Below are positions 54,482 to 64,000 of a DNA stretch of 64,000 nt, in pieces. Each line of letters begins with the position of its first letter. Position 1 is the first letter of the stretch. Location of the stretch: the NCBI GenBank assembly GCA_910574455.1, contig CAJSYZ010000005.1:3720001-3784000 (forward strand), in the 5' to 3' direction. A program made the position numbers and the translations under genes. The notes beneath the pieces are model-generated. The model was not told where the DNA came from and searched no databases. It worked only from the letters and a program-made list of their open reading frames with translations. Origin of the DNA: Trichaptum fuscoviolaceum (taxonomy: Eukaryota; Basidiomycota; Agaricomycetes; Hymenochaetales; Trichaptaceae).

Positions 54482-56321
54482 GACATCGACCGCGACCCCC
54501 GTCCCCTCGGCTCTGGGCTCGCCTGTACAGCTCAGACAAAGGGAACTCGATGTACTACCACCCTCCTCACCACTCCCACCTAGCTCTGATGCTGGTATGC
54601 CGTTGGCCTTCCCGGCAACACCGCGCGCGGGTGAGAAGCGGACGGCCTCTGTCCTGTCCCCATTACCAGGGCACCCTGCTCCCCCCACTGATTCCGTTCC
54701 GGAACATGAGATGGCACTAATACATGGCATGTACCATCTCTGGGACACCCTCTCTGACCAGCTCACGGCCAACTTTGCTGACCTGAGCAAGACCCCCCCC
54801 GAGCGAATGATGTTGAACGCCAGCACACTAGGTGGACTGTATGCAGCAACCTACATAATGCTGTTGACACTTGTGGATGGGAAGGATGCTAATCCCAACG
54901 TCAAAGAGTATGCTGACCATGCGGCAGCTGCCTTCCAACAACACCACGCCGAAACCGGCGTCCCACTCCCCCCACCATTTGTATCTCCCCCCACTCCTGA
55001 CGACGACCCAGCATCCAGCAAGAGCATGGCCACTATGAACAAGGCCCTCACACAGCTGATCAAGGATGTCCGCGTTATGCAGAAGCAGAATGCAGGCATC
55101 ACTAAGTTGAATAGCGATGTTGGTACCCTCTCCAGACAGGTGCAGACTCTACTCGACCGGCCTCCACCTCGCCCCCCTTGCATCAACCCGCCGCCACCCC
55201 CCCCGGTAGCTCCGGCCCCAGTCCCACTCACCTACGCTCAGGTGGCAGCTGCTACTGCCCCAGCACCCCCTGTCACTACCACCCCAGCCCCCAAGGCCAC
55301 GGGCAGGACCACTCCCAAGAAGGCGCCCTCCTCAGGACGTGCCTCACCCCCACCACCCAAGATGTATGCCAAGGAGCCGACCTTGGTGTTTACAGCTAAC
55401 CCCTACATCCCAGCAGCCAAGCGCAAGTCTGGTGCCGCCCTTACAACTGCGGTGCGTAATTTCTTTGCTGAGCTGCCCACCACAAAGCGTCTTCTGGTGC
55501 GGTCTGCGGTCTTCAACACTAAAGGCCGTATCGTATGCACGTTCACTAACCGTCCAGGCTCTACTGAGGGCATGGCGGTCGAAAGCGCTCTTGATAGCCA
55601 TGCGGGTGCCCTGTGTGCTCACTTGGCTCCCATTTGCTACACGGGTACCATGCAAGTGCCACCGGTACTCATTGCAACCCGGGTCCGTCCGCGGTCCACC
55701 CTTAGGATTTCCATGGTCCCCACTAGGGACACTACTCTTCCTAAGGGTCAGCGGACGACGTACACTCAGGAGGATCTGCTGGCCGAGTTTAACAGCAATC
55801 CCATCCTTAGCGACCTCCAGTACATTGTCCCTCCCCACTATACAGCACAATCGGATGCACTTGAGAAAGAGAAACTCGAGATTTGCCCGGTTATTTTCAC
55901 CTTTGCAGACAGAGAGAAAGGAGAAATACGCGAGAAGCTCCTCAAAAAGCCGACCGTGTGGCTCTTCGGACTCCGGCTCCGCCTATCCATCCCACCAATG
56001 CGCCCAGGCTTCTCTCAGTGCGACAGATGCCAGGCGCTTGGTCATTCCAGCAGGGGCTGCAAGGCCCCTATCACATGTGCGTATTGCGCCGGTCCGCATG
56101 CCACTAAGTACCACCGCTCGAAGTGCCCAACCTGCGCTCAGGAAGCTGTTCCAGCTGGCACTCCATGCTCCCATCCCCGTCTCTGCGCTAACTGTCAGGG
56201 CCCTCATAGATCCACATCTGTGAAGTGCCCTCAGAGGCGTAAGTATGCCCCTTCACCAAACGATGATGAGTGTGATTCAGACTCTGATTTGCCCGATGAC
56301 ACTATGGAGCAAGGAGAATGA
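54482..56321 (+). CDS. LINE-j ORF1, 5'-truncated but uninterrupted
   Basis: The frame is open from the truncation to the stop at 56321; the first internal ATG (MPLAFPATPRAGE, 54597) would give 574 residues. All zinc knuckles are present: CDRCQALGHSSRGC, CAYCAGPHATKYH and CANCQGPHRS. It lacks the native N-terminus and the LINE promoter region, so expression is doubtful. The stop overlaps the ORF2 ATG at 56318. Confidence 0.75.
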
Positions 56322-59300
56322 TTGACACACTTCGTGTCCTTCAGTGGAATGCTGCCCACTCATTAGCAGCAATTCATTCTCTTTTTCCTCTTCTTGCTAA
56401 CAATCCCCGTCCCCCACACCTTCTACTTATCCAGGAACCGCCCTGGTACAAGATTGGTACCCAACCCTCATTGACTAACCCAGATGGAGATGACGTCTTC
56501 AATGTCCCCTCTATTCCAGGTTACGTCCCCTGCCTCCCACCGGCCACCCGTCCGCGAGTGGTTACTTACGTTTCACGGTCCCTTCCAACACACTCATGGT
56601 CTATCGTTGGTGCAGCGTCACATGGCACTGATGTCCTGACTATTGAGGTTCGCTCTACCCACACTGTCCGCCTCTGCAACTATTACGGCCAGCAGGTGCC
56701 AGGGAGGGTAGCCCCAACCCACACTTACCCAGGTGAGTCGTTTCTCTTCAGTCTCACCCCGGCAATAGCCGCTTCCCTAACGATTGCTGGCGACTTCAAT
56801 CGCCGGCATCGTTCCTGGTCAGAGTTGCCATGTTCCAATGCCGAGTCAAGCAGGGGGCAACCCTTGGATGACTTCTTCCGAGAGCATGGACATGAGCCTG
56901 CCCATCACCCAGATGTGGACACTCGTCCGGGTAAAGATGGGCCGCGTTGTCCGATCGATATGGTTTGGACTGCGCCCAATATCCCACCAGAGCAGGTGAT
57001 GGACACATTCACCAGCTCCCACTCCGCTCTCTCAGACCACACCCTACTCACATGGGAGGTGCCAGTTGGACCATTCGTCCACCTTCCACGGCCCCCCAGA
57101 CTGTCTAACGATGACAGAGAGGCATGGTGTGCTACTCCTTTCCCTTGCTGCACGAGGCGTTCGCGCTTCCTGCGTCAGACAAGGCTGAACTAGATGCCAA
57201 AGCCAAAGCCATCCAATCTGCAATGGTGGCGGCGATGGAATCAATGACTAAACCCAGAAAGCGCTCCAAGACAGAGGTCCCCTGGTGGTCCCCTGAGTGC
57301 TCATCCTCACTCGCGGCAATTAAGGACGCCCCTACCGCCCGTTTGCGCGCCGCTGCTAAACGCGCCTTCAAAGCCACCACCAGAGCAGCGCGTTGCGTGT
57401 TCTATGCAGAGCAGGTGAAAGACGCCAATTCCACCAACATCTGGAGCTGGGCCAAGCGTGGCCTCGGCATCCGCCCTACTCCTGTGCCTTCGCTGAGGAA
57501 ACCAGACAGCACCTTCACCACTACTGAGCAGGAGAAAGCTGAGTTGTTCCATTCTACCTACTTTCCCCCTCCCCCACCACTTCCAGCAGCGGGCTTACGC
57601 CCGCTGCCCCCACCTTCTGCAGCGGCGCCTCCCATACTCATGAAAGAGCTTATGGATGCCCTGGCCGGCACCTCCAACTTGTCTGCTCCTGGCCCCTCGG
57701 GCGTCGGATACCGTCCCCTCAAATGGGTGATTGGATCCTTCGCTAAGGAGGTGCTATCTTTGTTCAACGACTGTCTGCGCTTGGGCCACCACCCAGCGTG
57801 CTGGCGGATAACGAAGGTAGTAATGCTCAGGAAGCCAAACAAGAAGGACCAATTCTCTCCTCGGTCTTACAGACCGATTACTCTTGAGGAGACCTTAGGG
57901 AAACTCCTTGAGAAGATTCTTGCTAACCGTCTCCAGTTTCTGGCTAACACTCAGAACAGGCTTCCCCCAAACCAGTATGGCGGTCGTCAAGGGCACTCCG
58001 TCTACGACGCCGCCCAACGCCTTTTACAGATTGTGGAGAAAGCCCAGTCGGAAGACAAAGTGTGTTCTGTCCTAGCGGTGGACATACAAGGCTTCTTTGA
58101 CTCGGTCCATCCACAACACCTCCACCACCGGCTCTTGGAGTTAGGTTGTTCGCCAGACATGGCGGACTGGTGCCTTTCTTTCATGACCGGGCGGGAGGCC
58201 TGCTATCTCTTTCAATGGCACCACACTCCCTAGTGTCCGTAAACCGGACTTTGGGACGCCTCAGGGCTCCCCAGTCTCACCCATTCTCTCCACTCTTTTT
58301 GCAGCTATTGCGATTCAGCGGTTCCACCACCCTGACTGCGAGCTCCTGGCATATGTCGACAACCACATGATTGCCATCACTGGCACATCAGTCACCGCCA
58401 ACTGCAGGAACTTAGTAGGCGCTTACCACCACCTCAACTCGAACTTCAACGACATCAATCTCAACATCGAGACCGCGAAGACCGAGCTCCTCCATTTCCA
58501 CCCCCCTGGGCGTCGCCAAAGATATCGCGGCTGGGACTCCCGGGGCGTCCAACTCGACGAGGACACTCTCATTAAGCCCTCCATCCCACTTCGGTGGTTG
58601 GGGATCTGGTGGGATCCGGCCTTGTCTTTCAAACCCCATGTTGAGCGCATGCGCTCCAAGGGCCTCTCCACACTCGCTGCCATTCGCCTGCTTGCCAACA
58701 CAGAGCGAGGCATGTCCGCCCTCAACCTTCGCCAGCTCTACTCAGCCTGCGTCAGAACAGTCCTCGCATGGGCTGCGCCGGTTTGGTACACTGGCACCCG
58801 CCAGAAGACCCTTGTGGCTCGTCTACAGGGCGTCCAAAACACCGCTTGCAGGTGGATCCTTGGTGTTTACCGAGGCGCTTCACCGCTAAGCACCAATTAT
58901 CTTTGCTCTATGCCCCCGTTTCAGTTTTATTTCAATTATCTTAAAACTAATCATGCTCTTCGCCTTTGGCGCACTCCACATTCTGTAGGTAGACGTGCTA
59001 TTCCTGCAGCACAAAAACCACGCCTGTACTCTTCTTCGCTTGCCGACCGTGTCCCAATTGCCCAACAGGTCCCTGCGTACACACACTCTCCCTGGGAGGA
59101 TCCACTTGCCTTTGCTGGAGGACGCCTCAAATTTGCCATCCCTGCCGGTCCCATTGACACTGACACTCGCCAGGCGTTTGTCGCATCTGCCAACTCTCTG
59201 TGCACCACATCCTCCGTCCAGATCTTCACAGACGGCTCCAGACTCGAGCACAAGTCTGGCTCAGCAATTGTCGCTATGCGCGGTCATCATCGCTTGGGCT

Positions 59301-59903
59301 TCAGACACTGCGCTTCCCCCAAAATCGCCACTGCCACTGACGCTGAGATCTTCTCCCTTGCGTCTGCTCCAGCTTGGGCCGCCTCTCACTTCGGCCGCCA
59401 CCTCCTGGAAGTGGAGTCCATCGTCTTCATGTCAGACTCGCTAACCGCCCTTCGCCTCGTCCGCGACTGGCCATCAGCACCTGGCGCCCACTTACTACTC
59501 GCTTGGAAAGCAGGCATCACCAACCTGCTGGACATTCATCCCAATCTCAAAATCGAGTTTCACTGGTGCCCGGGCCACTCAGGCGTCCCAGGAAACGAAT
59601 GGGCTGATGAAGAGGCAAAGAAAGCCACAGAACTGCCACCCTCATCTTCCCTTCCTTCGATATCCGCCCTCCGCGAGCAGAACACCCTCAATGCCCAGAA
59701 GCAATGGGAGGCTCACCTCGCCCATGCCACTGCCTCAACTGCCGACAAGTACTTGGCAATCACAGGCCCACCAAAACGTCGTCCGCGCGCACTCATGGAG
59801 ATGTCGGACACCTACCCCCGCGCTGAGATTTCAGCAGTTGCTCAAGTCCTCTGCTGCGCTGGCCCCTTCGGGGCGTACTGGATGCGCATGAGCCCAGAAT
59901 ATA
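56318..59903 (+). pseudogene. LINE-j ORF2, two frameshifts, YVDN, truncated by TIR-2
   Basis: One base is missing at GCTACTCCTTTCC (about 57136). The shared extra C lies at 58199-58200. RT motif C is YVDN (Asn codon 58361-58363), as in LINE-i. RNase H is complete. The C-terminal zinc-like region is cut at MRMSPEY by TIR-2. Confidence 0.9.
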
Positions 59904-60159
59904 CACCAGTACCAGCTAATAATCTTATAGATTTGCGGTAATTATCGCAACCCGATTGTATAGTTATCGCGGTAACTTCGGCAGGCTTTCGGCAGCTCGC
60001 TCTGGCTTTCAGCTCTGCCCTAGCCATGCGTGCCGAAGGAGCCTTGTCAGGGCCTTGCCCGGCAGCAAGGCAGGCCTCTTGTTCATTTGAAATAAGTATT
60101 TAATTTCATTTGCAAGGCCTGGACCGTCACTATGATCCAGGCCCTAATATATAGATACA

Positions 60160-61027
60160 AATTACATTACAATACAAATAAAAATTACAGCGGGCGGCGC
60201 GTATGCGCGCGGCGGCGGCGGTTACGGGACAGCACCGTTGCCCGTTCACCGCCGCGCGCTCAGGGCGCGAATGCGGCCTAATAAGACGAGCTCAGCGCGG
60301 GCCCAACCCACGCTGAGCTCGTTGTGAATTGAATAAAAAAACCGCTCGCGCGTGCTCACAAGCGGTTCAACCTTCCGTCGGGGCGCCGCCAGCCACCACA
60401 TTTGTCTTGGGTGCACGGGTGTCGCCCGCGTCCGTCACAGCGGTGGTCTTCGTCGCCGGTGAGTGGGTCCCGCGAATGTGTGTGGTTGCGCACCCGAATT
60501 GCGCGGAAAGAAGGCGGAGGGGTGGGTGTGTATTGAGTGAGCCCGTGAAGGGAAGTGAGAGCTTGCAAGCGTCTATCACGCACGGCTCGAAGGATAATGA
60601 TACAGCTGTGAAGAAAAGCAAGCCACTGTCAGTCAGATAAGTAGCTAATACAAGCGAATGAAATGAAGACGCACCTAGGTTGCTGCCAGCAGCAAGCACA
60701 CTCCTGCTTCACTCAAATGCACCTCAACCACTTTTCCACACACTCGCCTTGCCTGCCACCTTCCTTCCAAAATCTGACGGATGTCGCGGCAACGCGAGGG
60801 ATAACACCGCCCGCACCGGAGTAAAGCATTGCATGATGGGGTTTGCGATGCTCGTGAGCTCCTTCTGCTCTTCTTCGTACTCCTACTTCGATGTTTTCCT
60901 TGAGAGGTGTCGCAGTAGATCGTCTTGTTAACGGCAGACTCTAGTTTGGTCTTGTCCTCGGGCTTCAGCCTGTTCTTGAGCTTCTCGTCGTTCAAAGAGT
61001 TGCGGAGGTCGTAGGAGTAAGACTCGA
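60160..61027. other. GC-rich left arm of TIR-2
   Basis: CGGCGG/GCGCGC-rich stretch (60190-60300), then sequence loosely similar to the left arm of TIR-1, for example GTGAAGGGA(A/G)GTGAGAGCT(C/T)GCAAGCG at 60543 and 16609. No gene recognised; short frames on both strands overlap each other. Confidence 0.55.
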
Positions 61028-61040
61028 GGTGTCAAAAGCT

Positions 61041-61041
<1 letters not shown>

Positions 61042-61072
<31 letters not shown>

Positions 61073-62715
61073 GCTTTATTATTCCTGCAGCATAGCTAAG
61101 TACATGACCTATCTACGACGGAGGCGCCCGTCATCGAGGTAAACTACGAAACTGGGCGGGAGGTGCCGCCACCGAAGGTGGCGGCTAAGTGGGCGCACCG
61201 CCTATTAAAGAAGGGAAAAGGAAGAGGAGAGATTGGTTTACATATCACCACGCCCATGTCAAGGCGCAGGTGAACCTACACTACAAGCACAAACGAAGTT
61301 TAGAAAAGAGGGCGCGTCCGGGCGCAGTACCTGGGCGTTAACCTGGGTAAAGCACCATTCTGTCTGGGATCGCTGGTGCCTCATACATAAAAAGAAGTAA
61401 GTTGCATCAAGGATCAAGAGGGGGGTCTGAGACGTGACCGTTAAAATCATAAAGATCCGGGTCCGTGTCCTGAGTGCGTGGTCCAAGGGCGCGCCGTACG
61501 TACACACGAAGGGTCGTCAGGTCCATGTCCTGGTCGGTTGGGAGGCCATCTAGCTCCATCATCGCAAATGCAAGGCGGATGGCAGCTGAGGTGCGCTGAG
61601 TAGGGCGGTCGAGATGCCTAGTGAACTTAAGCCACTTGCGAATCACGTCGATGAGGGGTTCGTCTGCCCACTCTGTGTGGTGGGCTGGGAGTGGGGTGCC
61701 TTTAGGCCAGACCTTTCCAATCCAAGGGCGGAAAGTCTCGCAACCACCGAGTATGTGGGCGGCGGTCTGGGCAGGCCAAGGGGGATGATTGTGCCAACGA
61801 CAGTAGGTGATCAGGCCGTTTCTGCGCCTATATTCTGGGCTCATGCGCATCCAGTACGCCCCGAAGGGGCCAGCGCAGCAGAGGACTTGAGCAACTGCTG
61901 AAATCTCAGCGCGGGGGTAGGTGTCCGACATCTCCATGAGTGCGCGCGGACGACGTTTTGGTGGGCCTGTGATTGCCAAGTACTTGTCGGCAGTGGAGGC
62001 AGTGGCATGGGCGAGATGGGCCTCCCATTGCTTCTGGGCATTGAGAGTGTTCTGCTCGCGGAGGGCGGATATCGAAGGAAGGGAAGACGAGGGTGGCAGT
62101 TCTGTGGCTTTCTTTGCCTCTTCATCAGCCCATTCGTTTCCTGGGACGCCTGAGTGACCCGGGCACCAGTGAAACTCGATTTTGAGGTTGGGGTGAATGT
62201 CCAGCAGGTTGGTGATGCCTGCTTTCCAAGCGAGTAGTAAGTGGGCGCCAGGTGCTGCTGGCCAGTCGCGGACAAGGCGAAGGGCGGTTAGCGAATCTGA
62301 CAGGAAGACGATGGACTCCACTTCCAGGAGGTGGCGGCCGAAGTGAGAGGCAGCCCAAGCTGGAGCAGACGCAAGGGAGAAGATCTCAGCGTCAGTGGCA
62401 GTGGCGATTTTGGGGGAAGCGCAGTGTCTGAAGCCCAAGCGATGTTGACCGCGCATGGCGACAATAGCTGAGCCAGACTTGTGCTCGAGTCTGGAGCCGT
62501 CCGTGAAGATCTGGACGGAGGATGTGGTGCACAGAGAGTTGGCAGATGAGACAAACGCCTGGCGAGTGTCAGTGTCAACGGGACCGGCAGGGATGGCAAA
62601 TTTGAGGCGTCCTCCAGCAAAGGCAAGTGGATCCTCCCAGGGAGAGTGTGTGTACGCAGGGACCTGTTGGGCAATCGGGACACGGTCGGCAAGCGAAGAA
62701 GAATACAGGCGTGGT
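61042..62715 (-). mobile_element. LINE-k, 5'-truncated LINE inserted in TIR-2
   Basis: Oligo(T) 61042-61071, the family 3' UTR, then ORF2 back to before RNase H. It is flanked by GGTGTCAAAAGCTGT at 61028-61042 and 62713-62727; since LINE sequence may contribute the first GGT, the target duplication is 12-15 bp. Removing it restores the TIR-2 repeat unit. It is the youngest insertion at this end. Confidence 0.95.
61407..62712 (-). pseudogene. LINE-k ORF2, RNase H and C-terminal domain
   Basis: The frame is open from the truncation to the stop at 61407. RNase H motifs FTDGSR, AEIFSLASA, FLSDSLTALR and CPGHSGVPGNEWADE are intact, then the WHNHPP C-terminal domain. The end reads PPLDP instead of PPLDL. 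Endonuclease and RT are absent. Confidence 0.9.
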
Positions 62716-62899
62716 GTCAAAAGCTGTGCTTGCGAGGGTACAGCTCACGCCCGAAAGGCGAAGTGGCTGCGGAAACAGAAGCAAGACGGCGTTTGCGCGA
62801 AGCAAACACCTTCTTGCCCGTCGTCCATAGCGAGAGCTTGAAGAACAGAGCAGAAAGTAAGACAGACGACGACGACGTTCGTGCGTGCAGATAGCGCGC

Positions 62900-64000
62900 C
62901 ACGACCCTGACAATCGCGTGAAATTACTATATATAGTATGTCTCATAACTTTTCACTGCCAGAAACATATCAATGACATACATATTCAATTTTATGTAGA
63001 CACTTTCATATCAGGCACAATGACTTATTAGCTTTTTTATATGCTGATATATGTACACAAAAAAAACGGAGATTACAAGGTGGGTTACAATTGGTAAACA
63101 TTGAAGACTACACTAGAAATGCATGATTCATGCATATTTGTTCCAATTCTTTGATTTATTTTATAGCCTACATTGCTCGCATCCCTTCAGTAATTTACAG
63201 CCGTACTTTTTATACCTTTAGTACACTCTCATAAAGTTTAGAGATCTAAAGGCGTCTTTGAAGAGGCTATACAAATTAAATAGCCCCCAAAAGTGACCAT
63301 TTTGAGCACTTTTGGGTCAAATTTCAACATTCGCAGCTAATTACACTATATGAATGACAATTAAAAATTATAGATATGCTTCATAGCTAAACTACAGGTG
63401 CTAAGGAAATAAAATCAGGCGTTAGATTAGATGTTATAAGTAGAACACTTGTGAAGTGCACAAATGTATCCGTGAGTCGAACACATCTGTACAAGTTTCA
63501 CTCGAAGTGATGCATTCAAAGCACCACTTTCAAGTTCAACCACTTCCACTACACCTATCAACAAAATTCCTTTTTAGACTTCTTTCAATTGCTTAGGACT
63601 ACTATTTGACAGAAATTGAAAGTCTCAGAGCCACTCAAAAAAGTAGAAATGAATAAATACTGTTTGAACAGCACTTTTTAGCATTGTTATGCTACTTTCT
63701 CAACAACAGAGTACATGAATGCTATTAAAATAAATATGATAATTTACTATTAGACTATCCGTTGTGCGTAAGATAATGTGCCTGAGGCTCACTCAAACGA
63801 TGGTTTTGATTTTGAGTGAAAAGTGTGTCCGGCGATGCCTCGGATGAATGCTCCGGAAATCGCCGGACACACTTTGAGGACATAGACATGTCGAAGGACA
63901 CCTTCGACAACGTCTTTAAATTGTTTGATTCACTCCTTTCACACAATTTTTTCATGTTTCAAATGTATTTATATTCGCAATTGTATCTAAGTAATAAAAT
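62900..64000. other. AT-rich conserved core of TIR-2
   Basis: Counterpart of 17341-18450. It shares ACCATTTTGAGCACTTTTG, TTCACTCGAAGTGATGCATTC and TGAATGCTATTAAAATAAATATGATAATTTACT with TIR-1. No coding region. Confidence 0.65.
63824..63911 (+). other. Conserved double hairpin in TIR-2
   Basis: GTGTCCGGCGAT...ATCGCCGGACAC is a perfect 12-bp stem around a smaller TCGGA/TCCGG pairing. GTCGAAGG-ACA-CCTTCGAC follows. The positions correspond to 18265-18355 in TIR-1, where sequence differs but pairing is kept in large part. Confidence 0.6.

Larger units (their letters stand above)
54482..59903 (+). mobile_element. LINE-j, 5'-truncated LINE, interrupted by TIR-2
   Basis: Third unit of the tandem LINE run, starting at GACATCGACC after the LINE-i A tract. 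It is interrupted in the ORF2 C-terminal region at 59903 by TIR-2; the remainder must lie beyond the window. ORF1 and most of ORF2 are near-identical to LINE-i. Confidence 0.92.
59904..64000. mobile_element. TIR-2: second large non-coding TIR element, runs off right edge
   Basis: Left end CACCAGTACCAGCTA with TTATCGC motifs, matching the ends of TIR-1. After removal of LINE-k the body aligns with TIR-1: the tandem-repeat unit (60950-62760), GCAAGACGGCGTTTGCGCGAAGCAAAC (62785 on, as at 17222), the AT-rich core (62900-63800 with 17340-18240) and the double hairpin (63824-63911). The right end is outside the window. No transposase is visible. Confidence 0.82.

Overview
The window looks like a solid block of nested transposable elements from a fungus, most likely a basidiomycete (this is an inference from family type, not proven). 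I found no host gene, tRNA or rRNA. Almost every base belongs to one of four families: (1) a Tad-like non-LTR retrotransposon (LINE) with two ORFs: ORF1 with zinc knuckles, and ORF2 with endonuclease, reverse transcriptase (RT) and RNase H; eleven copies or fragments, called LINE-a to LINE-k; (2) a chromodomain-bearing Ty3/gypsy LTR element (chromovirus), one intact-bordered copy (gypsy B) and a partial, duplicated copy (gypsy A); (3) a large non-coding terminal-inverted-repeat (TIR) DNA element, two copies (TIR-1, TIR-2); (4) a hAT-like element carrying a captured, decayed piece of an ING-family chromatin gene.

Layout. 1-4645: gypsy A on the minus strand, present twice as a 2455-bp tandem duplication of gag, LTR and a LINE piece. 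4646-7129: LINE-a, minus. 7130-11145: 3' parts of LINE-b and LINE-c, plus. 11146-30071: LINE-d, split in ORF1 by gypsy B (12811-25529, target-site duplication (TSD) GAAGC). Gypsy B is itself split inside RT by TIR-1 (15988-19765) and at its polypurine tract by the hAT element (22487-24704, TSD GGGTAATG). 30072-40156: LINE-e, split by the minus-strand near-complete LINE-f (32458-38839, 14-bp TSD) and cut off by LINE-g (minus, 40157-41505). 41507-59903: LINE-h, -i and -j head to tail. 59904-64000: TIR-2, which carries the 5'-truncated LINE-k (61042-62715) and runs off the right edge.

Order of events. The LINE copies came first. Gypsy B landed in LINE-d, TIR-1 and hAT landed in gypsy B, LINE-f landed in LINE-e, TIR-2 landed in LINE-j and LINE-k landed in TIR-2. 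Gypsy B is young: its two 819-bp LTRs differ at four positions by my count. Nearly every LINE ORF2 is broken, and several copies share the same break.

Most notable points: four LINE-LINE junctions with the identical 5' truncation directly behind a poly(A) tract; a shared ORF2 frameshift and shared catalytic-site change that point to copying by duplication or conversion; an 11-nt LTR-leader match downstream of a TATA-like box that predicts Tf1-type self-primed reverse transcription; a hAT element with a captured ING domain; and a LINE 3' hairpin with a compensatory base change. Tandem near-identical blocks and a patchwork junction near 2220-2530 mean that assembly error has to be excluded for part of this.
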